From NCBI GenBank assembly GCA_947652605.1, contig OX393578.1, positions 32,741,470-32,805,469 of the forward strand: a stretch of DNA of 64,000 nucleotides, given 5' to 3'. The notes below the pieces were generated by a model. That model saw only the letters and a list, made by a program, of their open reading frames with translations, did not search any database and was not told where the DNA came from. Below are positions 22,001-32,928 of this stretch, in pieces; positions within the stretch are counted from its first letter, which is position 1, and each line of letters begins with the position of its first letter. The translations under genes were made by a program, and so were the position numbers. Origin of the DNA: Elmis aenea (Eukaryota > Arthropoda > Insecta > Coleoptera > Elmidae).

Positions 22001-25000
22001 CTCAGTTTACAGTTGAAGAAATTGCCTACATAAAAGGTACTTTCGACTTCTTTGGACTGAACCACTACAGCACGTACATGAGCGCCGATACTGAAGAAGA
22101 ACCGATCGGAACACCATCCCATGGCAAAGACGCTAGAGTACGAAATTGGCAAGAAGACACTTGGCCAGGAAGCGCAATGCCTAACGTTAAAGTAAATTGT
22201 TTTTGTATCCAGGGTGTCCCAAATTCGAGTAAAATGCATGGGGATCTTGCTTATCTTAAGAGCTACGAGGTCGGTTAAATTAGGGCAAAGTTGCGAAATT
22301 GGATGCTCAACAAATATCTGCAAAGAATATTTTCATAGCTGTCTTAGTTCAAAAGTTATTCAAGAAAAACTGAAAAATTTGATTTTAGTTTTTTTGTCCT
22401 ATTTCCTACATTTTTTAAGATATCGACAATCTGGAAGCACTTCTCCATGGCAACTTCTTACGCTTTATATTTTGAGATAACATAGAATTTCCAACAACGT
22501 TTCGTCTCTTCAGAACCATCATCAACTTCATTTTTTTTAAATACGGCGAAACATTTTTAATCTTATAGTCGGATAGCATTTTGTCTTCTGATTTCAATGA
22601 TATATGACACTATATAACTGAAATGATATTTTACCACAAAATTTTGAGAATAACTCATTTTGTCCAAGTTTTGAATCAAATAATCTTGTACAAAAAAAGC
22701 AAAATAAAAAACAAAACATTTTTTCTGTTTTCTTGTTATTTGGTTAAAACTGTCACTTTGACATTAATATGATTGTGATTAATTGTATAATTTGCAACCA
22801 GCTAAAAATTCTTTGAATTTGTACTTTTTTTAATTAAATATGACAATCAACACTTTTTAAGGAATTCGAGAAATGTCATAATATACACAAATTTTTGTTT
22901 TCTCATGGCATGCTTTTAATTTTCAACAGTTTATTCAATACTTTATTAAAATCAATTACAATATTTTATTTTTCATAATTCATGAAAATTATTTTAACAA
23001 TATGTACTCGCAATACACGAAGGGATAGCGAATAAATAAATAAATTAAAAATGTACTACCAGAATATAGTGAAAATAAAAATTGCGAACAAAAGCACAAA
23101 TATCATAGAATTTCTAGCTGGTTGCAAATTATACAATTAATCAAGATCATATTAATGTCAAAATGACAGTTCTAACAAAACAACAACAACAGAATTGTTT
23201 TTTTTTGTTTGTATAAGATTCTTTGATTCAAAAATTCGACAAAATAAGTTTTTCTTAAAATTTTGTGGTAAAATATCATTTTAGATATTAAGTGTCATAT
23301 ATCATTGTAATCAGAAGACAAAATGCTATCCGACTATAAGATTAAAAAAATGGCGTATTTAAAAAAATGAAGTTGATAATGGTTCTGAAGACACGAAACG
23401 TTGTTGGAAATTCTATGTTATCTCAAAATGTAAAGCGTAAGAAGTTGCCATGGAGAAGTGCTTCCAGATTGTCGATATCTTAAAAAATGTAGGAAATAGG
23501 ACAAAAAAACTAAAATCAAGTTTTTCAGTTTTTCTTGAATAACTTTTGAACTAAGACAGCTATGAAAATTTTCTTTGCAGATATTTGTTGAGCAACTAAT
23601 TTCGCAACTTTGTCCTAATTTAACCGACCTCGTAGCTCTTAAGATAAGCGAGATCCCCATGCATTTACTCGAATTTGGGACACCCTGTATATGTATATAC
23701 ATGAAATTTATACAGTTCTTAGTTTTACAGAGTGTGACAAATTCAAAGTTTATTTGAGGATCTCGCTTATCTTAAAAACTACGAGCCACAGCTAAACGGG
23801 GCAAATTTGATGCTAAATTTAAACCTGAAATTAACATGTCCATAGCTCTCTTGATTTAAAAAGTAGTCACAAAAAAAAAATGTATTGCGTTTTTTTAGCG
23901 TTAAGACAAAAACATTTTATAATTTTTCTTTATTATCTAGTAAACTTGGCAATAAACCGTTCCAAGTTTCAATGATCAAAGTGATCCACTCGTACAAATT
24001 AGTCTTTTGGAGCTCCTTCACTTCATGTTTTATGATAGCTTATACATTTTTCAACAGATTTAAGATCCGCTGGTCAAGTTATTACCAAGATATTTCCAAA
24101 GCCTGCTAGTTTTATTCTATTATACATATATATTATCACATTATGCAGAATTGACATTGGTAGTAAAGTCTAAAGTGGTTAAAGAAAGTCAAGTATCGTA
24201 GTAAACATTGTCAAAAATTTGGTTTAGTGAGTGGTTACACAAAATATACGTGGTCTACACCCAATTTAGTGAAATTGTTTAGTAATTGACAAAAATTGAA
24301 ACATAGACTTCCAGTAAACAGCAATCATTTTTATTTACTATACTCAAAAAGTAACTAAATTGTTTACTGGCGCAAGTACCTACTCAACGAAATTGACTTA
24401 TATGTGTTTGAAGTTTAACCAAATTGACCGGGCATAAGATACATCTTATGTATTATTTTAAAATTTTAACTAGTCGGCAATTACCATGACACTATACCTA
24501 TTACGTTTTTAAAGGAAAATTTAATTTTGCACCTAAAACATACAAAATATACAGGGCGTTCTATTTAAGAAAACAAAGTGGCATACCGGCGCGCAAAAAC
24601 AAAACATTCTGTAGGTACATTTAAAAATAATTTAAGGTTATGTAGTATATGTCCACAAACAACTTTTTTTTTGTAAAGTTATTACAAGACGAAGAGATAT
24701 TGACCTGTTACATTACTTTTTGTACACACTGTATATTATATTGAGCTTATTATCCACCCAATACATTACGTTTCTGTATTTTAAAATAAAACAACGCAAC
24801 GATATCTATGATAAACTATAAAATAGTTTTTAACATCGCCAAAACTTGTGCAGTGAGCTTACAATAACTTTTTCTTTAGGTGTTTGAATGATCTAAGAAT
24901 TGGCGTCGAACACACCGATTTTATTATTATTTGACTAGAAAGAACAAAATATTCATTATGTGGTTTATAATCTACAGAATACGAAACTGTTGTCTGATAA

Positions 25001-25547
25001 AATAAAACTTTATAATTTCAGGTTGTGCCATGGGGTTTTCGGAAATTACTAAAATGGATTAAGGATAACTATAACAATCCTGAAATCATTATAACGGAAA
25101 ATGGGTTCCCAGATCGAGGAGGGATTGATGATTTCGGGAGAGTTAATTATCTGACAGTAAGTGATTTTCCATGCATTTCACTTTTTAAGTAACTTAATAC
25201 GTTTCCAGGTATACTTAAGTGCTCTTCTGGATGCTATTTATGAAGATAATGTTAATGTGAGTGCCTATTTTGCTTGGACTTTGATGGATAATTTTGAGTG
25301 GGTTATGGGATACACGTAAGTTAGTTTTTATGTAAATATTTTTTTAAAAAATTATTTCCTGTGAAATCTTATGGCATTTTACTACTACAATTATGCTATT
25401 CTATAATTTTTCAGCGTCAAATATGGTATACATAGTGTAAATTTTACCGATCCAAGCCTATCGAGGACACCAAAGGCTTCAGCAACATTTTACAAAGAAG
25501 TTATTGCCAACAGAAGACTGCCGACATCGCAAATAACATTCAAATAA
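19001..25547 (+). CDS. GH1 beta-glucosidase, gene E (complete, 495 aa)
   Basis: Secreted GH1 enzyme. Exons are 19001-19038, 19174-19274, 21106-21681, 21741-21835, 21889-22191, 25022-25156, 25209-25315 and 25415-25547; 1488 bp in frame. Signal peptide [13 protein letters not shown]. Exon 3 is 576 bp, one codon longer than in A-D, with the extra residue just after the acid/base region (about Glu186 in TINEP). The nucleophile is about Glu397 in IITENGF. Exon 7 has [17 protein letters not shown], with Thr for the more common Ser. Intron 2 (1.8 kb) and intron 5 (2.8 kb) are swollen by repeats, including a 1.5-kb palindrome. AATAAA at 25592. A relic of its duplicate's last exon survives at 39.5 kb. 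Confidence 0.93.
19505..20990. repeat. Possible degraded hAT element in intron 2 of gene E
   Basis: Near 19505 the sequence CAGCGGTTACCAAACTTAAT followed by CACGGAATCCTAC resembles a hAT left end. Near 20940-20985 AGAACCACAAAGTTTC and TTTGAGAAACTTCGCT resemble a hAT right end. Whether these are ends of one element of about 1.5 kb or two fragments is unclear, and no target duplication is seen. Frames at 19559-20013 and 20111-20661 are unrecognised. Confidence 0.3.
22210..23687. mobile_element. 1.5-kb CAGGGTG palindrome in intron 5 of gene E
   Basis: It starts CAGGGTGTCCCAAATTCGAG and ends with its complement. The arms mirror each other for about 700 bp each: for example GAAACGTTGTTGGAAATTC near 23393 mirrors 22487, and the GCTGGTTGCAAATTATACAA region near 23118 mirrors 22780. 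Similar short frames therefore appear on both strands. The right side is followed by TA; the left is TC. No transposase recognised. A degraded related fragment follows at about 23755-23880. Confidence 0.75.
24510..24735 (+). repeat. Dispersed repeat, copy 1 (intron 5 of gene E)
   Basis: Contains ATACAGGGCGTTCTATTTAA, AAGAAAACAAAGT, a GTCCACAAACAACTTTT stretch and a CACACTGTATAT end. It is repeated in the same orientation at about 25785-26015 downstream of gene E. Non-coding, and one of the CAGGG-end repeats common in this window. Confidence 0.5.
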
Positions 25548-25784
25548 ATGAACTTAAAATTTTAAGTTTTAAAAGCTGGAATATTATTCAAAATAAATGT
25601 ATTTAAAAAGTGCAAGTATTTTAAAAATTATTTGATATCACAATACGGCACACTCCTGTTTAATCAGAATTGCTTTTACCGAAACTATTAAAAATATTAA
25701 ACAAATTTAAAAAATCTACCGAAAAAATATTGATTTTGTTTTATTGCTACATTTTAGGTACATAAATTCTTACAATATTTTGAA

Positions 25785-26015
25785 AGAGAATTTAATTTTG
25801 CATCTAAGAAATCCAAAGTATGTAGGATTTTCTATTTAAGAAAACAAAGTTAGGTATCGGTGCGCTAAAACAAAACACCGTGTATAGTTAAAACCAATTT
25901 AGGGTCATGTAGTAATGACCACAAATAACTTTTATTCATAACTGTTTTTTTGTAAAGTGATCACACGACGAAACATCGACGCGTTACGTTACTTTTGGTA
26001 CGCACTGTATTTTTT
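25785..26015 (+). repeat. Dispersed repeat, copy 2 (downstream of gene E)
   Basis: Diverged copy of the repeat at 24510-24735, sharing TTCTATTTAAGAAAACAAAG, the ACCACAAATAACTTTT stretch and a GCACTGTAT end. Non-coding. Confidence 0.5.
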
Positions 26016-26451
26016 TTGTACCGTTTACAACGGTTTAATACTTCAAAAACAAACATTTAAGTTCTACAAAATCATTTAAAAAATAAATATGTAGCAGTGT
26101 TATCGTATAGTAGTCGAAAAACGCCTAAAATTAAATAATATTTTAATTTCACTACCGAAAACATATTAGCGATTTTTGTTACAATATTTAATCCCAACTA
26201 TCGGACCATCATAACGCGCAAGCGCATGTGCTAATACGAAACTAGCTCACTAATATGAATTAGATCAACAAAACCGTATTCTATTATAAACAAATAGTAT
26301 TAGTTACCAAATATTAGCTAAAACCTTGAAACAAGTGCATTATTGTTCACTGCAACGTTGTCTTAAGAACACAGTAAACGTGAATAGACCAACGGACTGA
26401 CGGTAAAAGTCTGCGATAAAGTGCGACAAGTGTTACAATAAAGGGAATAAA

Positions 26452-26501
26452 ATGAAAATTTATTTTTTATGCTCATATATTATATTGCAGTTTATAATGG
26501 G
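26452..26501 (+). pseudogene. Orphan GH1 first exon (relic 'G1')
   Basis: An intact signal-peptide exon, starting MKIYFLCSYI and ending with a phase-2 GG/GTAAGT donor, is a near copy of exon 1 of gene G (43673-43722), with the same 50-bp length. Homology to gene G's surroundings extends from about 26100 to 28050 (matching about 43300-44850). No GH1 exons 2-8 follow before gene F, so this is the surviving 5' end of a deleted gene. It could still be transcribed or mis-spliced to exon 2 of F, but nothing shows that. Confidence 0.75.
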
Positions 26502-27354
26502 GTAAGTCACATTTTTAAGTCGAAAATAAGTTCGCAGATATGTATTTCATTTATTTTTGTCTCTGTGCAAAATTAATTGAAATAACTATTGATATTCCGC
26601 TTATTCTAATTACTATCGAGTGCATCCATCAGTAATTTTTCCTTTATATGTATTAATATTTCCAAAAACTCTTTTGCGATTTTTGATGCCTGTTTAATAT
26701 CTGAAACAACGTGTCATTTTTAAGTGTTTTACGTCGTCTCTATAAAAAAAAAAACAATACCTTTTGACTATTTTAAAGTTAATTTACAGCTCTATTCGTT
26801 ACAAAACTAATTTGTATTGCCAGTGGTTCACAAATTTAATTTTAAACTTGAGTTTGTCCAACCCTACGTCACACGTTACCTGACTAGAAAACTACCTCAC
26901 CAGTTACGGGTTAAATTATAGAAGAAGAAAAAACGCAAATATTCAACTACTTATATGTAGCAACTCAATTCTGTTAGTTTTTCAGGTAAAATATTTCCAG
27001 AAAATCTTATTTTCACTTAGTATTTGTTTGTTTGGCGTATGTACGTAGTTCAGTGTGCGTGGTGCGAGTTTAATTAATATTTAATACGATCGTAAGGTCA
27101 GGTGAGCGTAGTAAAAGATTATCACCTAAGCAACAAAAACACTTGCTTACTAAAAACCTGTTTCAAACGAAAAACCCATGATACAAATAAAAATTAAGTA
27201 ATTGATAAGTGTATTGTGTCCTGAGATACTAGGAAATACTAGGGGCGATGGATATTTACCAACGACGTTCAGCACCAGGACAAGCGCATTGGAGGTGCAA
27301 CAAAACCGAGCGCTTTTCCAAGAAAATTAAATAAGAACCCAAAATGAGCAAACT

Positions 27355-27957
27355 GTATACGTACGTATTGTGACGGGCCGTCCTGTACTAATTACTCTTA
27401 TGGTTATTCTTGGTAATTTTGGCTCGTGATCGTCTTTGTAATGTGGTTTGACCCTCAAAAGTTGTTTAACGTACTACACAGGTATAGAGCAAGTATTACA
27501 AAGTAAGAAAAAAATAAAACAGCAATTTTAACAACAACTCCTCTATTTTTCGACCGGCTGTACATTTCTTGATGGTTGGTTCTTAACTACCTAAGCACGA
27601 CTGTCCAATATTTTTGGTTCCCTGTTGTCCTCAACATTGTATACCGTATACCTGCGTCTTTCCTATAAGCACATTTGCGTTCGAGTACTATGTTCTACTT
27701 AAGATGTATAAATGTATCAACAAATTATTTGTTGATTGACAAAATACTGACGTTGTAGGACCCAATTAAAACCGTAATATTTTAACGTTAATGTGTTTTA
27801 CTAAAGTTGAAATCCTCATAACCTGGCCTTTTAAAGTGTTACTTGATTTATTAACTAATTCATCAACATTTGTTGCAATATTCTTCATTTAAAAGTAAGT
27901 GAAATAATATTGATGGAAAATCAAAATAACTGATATCAGGCGGAATATCACTATATG
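27355..27957. mobile_element. ~600-bp insertion in the G1 block (unclassified)
   Basis: Relative to the duplicate near 44735, where CAATGCCTGGATC follows directly, this copy carries about 600 extra bases between GAGCAAACTGTATA and ATATGCCTGGACC. The insert begins TGTGACGGGCC and ends TGTACACA, a TG...CA structure that would fit a solo LTR, but I cannot show a clean target duplication or other LTR motifs. Confidence 0.4.
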
Positions 27958-28208
27958 TACACATATGCCTGGACCAAAGAAAAAAATGCTTGATAAAGAA
28001 TGAAAACCACCATACATTCGTCACAAAAACTATTATTAAGAAGACAACCCCGTTTTACAAAACCTGACCACCAGTTCGGATTTAGGCAACAACATGTAAC
28101 CACTTAGCAAGTACATCAAGTGCTTAATGTAATTAACGAGTGCCTTAAAAAAAAAGTTCTGTTCCGCAGCGTTTTTGAATATTAGGCAAGCTTTAGATAA
28201 AGTATGGC

Positions 28209-28870
28209 TTAATATACAGGGTGTTTCACTTTTCCATGGGACACTATTGCTATCTCCGTAAATAATGAAAATATAAGGTTGGTTAAATGGGACAAAAGTT
28301 TGCTATGTAGGGGTGTATTTTTAACCAGATCTTGTTTTGTTTAAAAATTCCATGGCTTGCGTGATATAACGAAAAAACCGAAATCGATCAAAATTTTTAA
28401 ACTTAAATATCTCGGCTATTGTTGCGAATACAGAAAAACGTTAAAGGAAAAATGTTTTGTAAATTTTGTTTTCTATAAGATGGTGATAGTCAATATTTTT
28501 ATTTATAAATTACCGTGCGAGATATTTGACGATACAACTTTTTTTTGAAATAGCAGTCGTAGTAGGCGATGACTTAGATTTAAAGATTATTTTTTTCTCT
28601 TCACATAGATATAATATTTTGCATGTCTATTTTCAAAAATAAGCGAAATAACCTAAAAAAATGCAAAATCCTAAGATAAAAATCAAGGTTGCAATGGAAA
28701 AAAACAAAAACCGCCTTCAATTGTTTTATTTCGAGCTTTGCGATGACAAGATTTTACGGACGATTTTACGGACGGTTTTTGTAAATATTGGTAAAATATA
28801 CTTACTTACTTTTAAAGAATTATATCATTCATCAAAATTTGTAAAATCACTTAAGAAAGATGTTATCAAA
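28209..28870. repeat. Repeat-derived spacer with a single CAGGGTG end
   Basis: Starts TATACAGGGTGTTTCACTTT near 28213 but has no matching opposite end, so it looks like a truncated TA/CAGGGTG element. The two open frames within (63 and 70 codons) are Lys/Phe-rich and unrecognised; they are probably transposon debris. Confidence 0.35.
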
Positions 28871-28875
28871 TGAAG

Positions 28876-29600
28876 AGGTCCGAAAATAATTTAAAAGTGA
28901 TTAGGTATGATAGCAGTGTATTAAAATAAAGACGAAAATACAGTTTTTTCAGTCATTTCGCAATATTACTTTGTAATAATTAACAAACATATTTACATTA
29001 AAACAAAAAAGTATATAACATGCAAAACAACATTATTATTTTTTATTTAAAAATTTATGTTATAAGCAATACCACGTAAATAGTCTATTAGCTGGGAGAG
29101 AAAATAATATATGAAATAAATGATACGTCATTTATTAATATTATTTTGTAGCGAACAAACATATTCACTACATGTCAGATATACAGGGTTTTTAAGATTT
29201 AATTTTAAACATGGGCATCTCCCTTATTATAACAGCTAGAATAAGTATATGTTTAAATTTGACAAAGTAACTTATTGTGGTGCTCGTTAATAATTCGAAA
29301 AGTTACAAAGTAATTAAATAATATTAATAAATGACTTACGAGTATCATTTATTTGATCTATTATATTGTGTCCCAGCTAATAAACTATTTACGAGGTATT
29401 GCTTATACTGCTTATAACATGAATTTATAAATCAAAAATAATTATGTTGTTTTGCATGTTATATACTTTTTTGTTTTAATGTAAATATGTTTGTTAATTA
29501 TTACAAAATAATATTGGGAAATGAATAAAAAGCTGTATTTTTTGTCTTTATTTTAATATTGTGCTCTCATACCTTTTCATTTTTAAATTATTTTCAGAAA
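28876..29600. mobile_element. Foldback element
   Basis: Two arms of about 250 bp (28876-29160 and 29330-29600) are inverted copies. Outer motifs are GGTATGATAGC and GCTCTCATACC; inner ones include AACATGCAAAACAACAT near 29018 against its complement near 29441, and GCAATACCACGTAAATAG against its complement near 29389. The loop holds a stray ATACAGGG motif at about 29181. Non-coding. Confidence 0.6.
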
Positions 29601-29603
29601 CCT

Positions 29604-30037
29604 TTTTTTGGTAATTTATGCTTGTACCGGACCAGCGTGGCTGTCATACATAAACGCTGTGTTCACTTGTAAGCGTTTGTGCGTAAATGTATTTATGAAG
29701 GTTGTAACCCACTACACATTTATGGCCTACATTTAATTTATGCATTTGAAATTTAAAAAAAAAACCTTAACCAACCTTTAACCTGACCATTTAGTGCTGA
29801 ACGAGTGAACGAGGATGAGGTTTAAGGTCGGTGAAAGCTTTTTTAAATTGTTATTTTTTATGGATTGCAAACCTTTATGATGAGTTTTGCGCGCAAACGC
29901 TTTCTTGTGAGAATAGCGTTTATCCCTAACAACCACACTGGTCCGTTACAAGCATAAATGACCATATCTTTCTTAAGTGATTATACAAATTTTAATGTAT
30001 GATATAATTTTTCAAAAGTAATTAAGTATATTACCAA
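29604..30037. other. Intergenic spacer, nothing recognised
   Basis: About 430 bp between two foldback elements. No exon or repeat recognised. Confidence 0.35.
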
Positions 30038-30183
30038 TTTGAAGAAAGTAACGGGAAGGTGGTCATTGGGTTTATATATATATCGCTACCGATGAAGGGT
30101 CAAATATAGACTCGAAATATTTAGCAGATGTAAAGAGTTTTCTTTATAAACCCAATGACCACCTTCCCGTTACTTTCTTCAAA
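30038..30183. repeat. 146-bp hairpin MITE
   Basis: Perfect 37-bp inverted arms (30038-30074 and 30147-30183) contain AAGAAAGTAACGGGAAGG and GGTCATTGGGTTTA with their complements. The loop is about 72 bp. No target duplication is evident. A 15-bp tandem duplication of CCGTCGCCCAGTTGA follows at about 30281-30310. Confidence 0.65.
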
Positions 30184-30310
30184 CTACTTTATGGTCGTAA
30201 TTTCTGGTTCATTTATATTACCAATGTTTACAATCTTCTAATTCGTGTGTTAATATGAGCGTGCAAAAATTTTTAAGTTTCCGTCGCCCAGTTGACCGTC
30301 GCCCAGTTGA

Positions 30311-31211
30311 CCGTGTCCGGAATTACATAGTCTATATTAAAATGCGAGTCTTACATTTTTATACCTTTCTTGGAAGAAAGGGGGGCCCGTTGTCTATTAC
30401 TTTCCCGGGGCAGATTTTTCTGTAAACGGCCCTGCTAACACAGTAGTCGCCAGTTGCCAGTCGCCACATTTGCCTACAATACTGATACTGCCAAACCATA
30501 GTGACCTGTTACAGTCACACATTGCCCGCATCAAAGTATTAACCACATTCAAGACTGGCTAAAAAAATGGCGCATATTACGTTAAAGATGAAAAGTGCTG
30601 TCTAACCATTAACATTTTATACTTAATCCCATCTGGAGGAATGAAATTCAGCTTTGGGGATCAACAAGTTGATCAAATATAGAAATACTGCAAAGGTTTC
30701 AGTCAGATATGCTACGCAAGGTTGTGATTAATAAACTCATCCATATTAACTTTAATAGATAAGTTAAGTGCGCGAAAAAATTTCAAAGTATAATAAAAAA
30801 TACCAACACCGTTTGGAAAAACATAGTAGTGAAGTGGGTCGCTTAAAACGTTTTAAACCATTGGATTTCAGTTAAAGGTTTACCTAATTTTAGTAATTAA
30901 ACTAAGTAATTAAAGTGACTCCTAACTAGTAACTTACTCTTAACTCTTCAGAAGTTAGATAAGTAAAATGTATTGGGTTACTTTTCCTGGACAGTATCCT
31001 TCTCAAGTCTAGATTGTCAACAAGTTTTCTTATTGCTTTATAATAAGCAGATTGCAAATATAACTAAAAAAGTATAAAAAAATATGCTTATCTAACATGT
31101 AACAGTTCAAGAGAAATCGAATACTTTTTTAAGTAGTATACATCCATCAAAGCGATAATCCAGATGACTGAAAAAAATCAATGTCATGAAAATGTTTGTG
31201 TGATGTATGGA
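30311..31211. other. Intergenic spacer upstream of gene F
   Basis: No gene seen. From about 31098 it becomes similar to the sequence upstream of gene D (from about 10055), marking the left edge of the second copy of the duplicated block. Confidence 0.4.
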
Positions 31212-31563
31212 GATATTTTAACAAAGTTGTTGCTTCTATAAATTTTGGGAATAGAGTAAAATACATAACAAGTTTTTTCGATTGTGTAATGTTTTTAAGT
31301 TTACAGGTCTGCATCACACACTCTAAACAATGAAAGTTTCCCAGAAGGTTTTATGTTTGGAGTAGCAACAGCCGCATACCAAATAGAAGGGGGGTGGAAT
31401 GCTAGTGGTAAGACTAGCAAATAAGTACATGCAAAATCGAATATTAATACTAATGTTTGTGTCGCCCATTCATATGTTATATTTAATTGCAATTATGTTA
31501 TAATGGCACCCGAAGTGGTCAAAGTAGTAGGCCATTGTAGTTTTTTGTATGTTTTTATTTACA

Positions 31564-31843
31564 CAGTGTTTCTCGACCTATTTCAAGTCGCATCCCCCTT
31601 TTTCATATACATTTTTTTGCGCTCCGATTTTATTCCTTTTATGTAGTGGTGACTTAAAAAAAAGTCCTCCAGTTGTCTTGAAAAATCCATCACGCATTGG
31701 CGACAAAAAAAGTCTTCCAATTATTTTAAAATCCGTTCCATTTTACACTGGTTGTTTTATAATTCCCTTTCATTTTTTCACGACCTCCTTTCAGATACTT
31801 GGCGCCCCCTCAGAGGGCGTGACCAACAGGCTGAGAACCACTG
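31564..31843. mobile_element. hAT-like MITE in intron 2 of gene F
   Basis: Begins CAGTGTTTCTCGACC and ends GGCTGAGAACCACTG, typical hAT ends, with GGCGCCCCCT near the right end. The same intron in gene D (around 10570-10590) lacks it, giving an approximate empty site. The target duplication is imperfect at best. The 108-codon frame across it is incidental. Confidence 0.65.
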
Positions 31844-32059
31844 ACTTTCACAATAATCTTAAATCAACAAAGTAAGCCAAGAATATTTTTTTGCACAGTA
31901 CGCTTTGCTTCCGTGCGATAAATATTCTTTTGCACATAAGTCACTCGACGTTGCTCAAACAACTATTCAGAATATAAAGCACGACACATGTGGGTATGCA
32001 ACAGAAAAAAAAAACTAATCTTAAATTTTGTGACAACTAGCCCCGGTCTCCCCTATATA

Positions 32060-32928
32060 CAGGGTGACACAAAAAAAACGGCAACTTTTGAAAACTCAAA
32101 AAAAAAGGAATCCAAAAAAAATATTTTTTTGCCAAAAATTTAACCATTACAGCTTACCATTTAAGAAACGGTAATCCAATTTAACGATTTCTGAAAAGAA
32201 TGTCCTCTAGATGACGTCCTTCTCTACATATGCATTATTTCGGCCTGCCGTTGAGGTTCCTCATTACTCGCTGTAACTTCTCAGCTGGGATACCACGAAC
32301 TTCGTCCTGAATTCTTTGTTTCAATACATCCAGTGTCCTTGGCCGAGTCATGTAGACGCAACTCTTGAGGTAACTCCACAAGAAAAAAAAACAGGGAATG
32401 TCACCGAATCTTGAGATGACACGGTTACCAAACAATTCTCGCACAACTGCCATTGATCGCATTGTAGTGTACGATGTCGCACCATCCTATTGAAACCGGG
32501 CTTCGTGAAGTTGCAACTGCTTTTAACAATTTTCCCGGTTTCAACAGGATGGTGCGACATCGTACACTACAATGCGATCAATGGCAGTTGTGCGAGAATT
32601 GTTTGGTAACCGTGTCATCTCAAGATTCGGTGACATTCCCTGGTTTTTTCTTGTGGAGTTACCTCAAGAGTTGGGTCTACATGACTCGGCCAAGGACACT
32701 GGATGAATTGAAACAAGGAATTCAAGACGAAGTTCGTGGTATCCCAGCTGAGAAGTTACAGCGAGTAATGAGGAACCTCAACGGCAGGCCGAAATAATGC
32801 ATATGTAGAGAAGGACGTCATCTAGCTAGAGGACATTCTTTTCAGAAATTGTTAAATTGGATTACTGTTTCTTAAATGGTTTTTTTTTTGGAGGGGATTT
32901 CAAAAGTTCCCGTTTTTCTGTCACCCTG
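32060..32928. mobile_element. Palindromic Tc1/mariner derivative in intron 2 of gene F
   Basis: CAGGGTGACA at the left and its complement at the right are flanked by TA on both sides (32058-32059, 32929-32930). The two arms of about 430 bp are inverted copies meeting near 32495. Each arm encodes, reading outward, the same transposase C-terminus: FGNRVISRFGDIP (left arm, minus strand) then FFLWSYLKS, VYMTRPRTLD, LKQ.IQDEVRGIPAEKLQRV (coordinates 32235-32462 minus; about 32574-32797 plus). That order is characteristic of Tc1/mariner-type DDE transposases common in insects, with part of the catalytic motif region missing. The result is two 3' ends joined head to head with no complete gene. Confidence 0.72.

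Noticed and set aside
21973..22323. 116-codon minus-strand ORF
   Set aside because: Antisense of exon 5 of gene E running into a palindromic element.
31549..31875. 108-codon ORF
   Set aside because: Covers the hAT-like MITE in intron 2 of gene F; gene D lacks it and no protein family fits.
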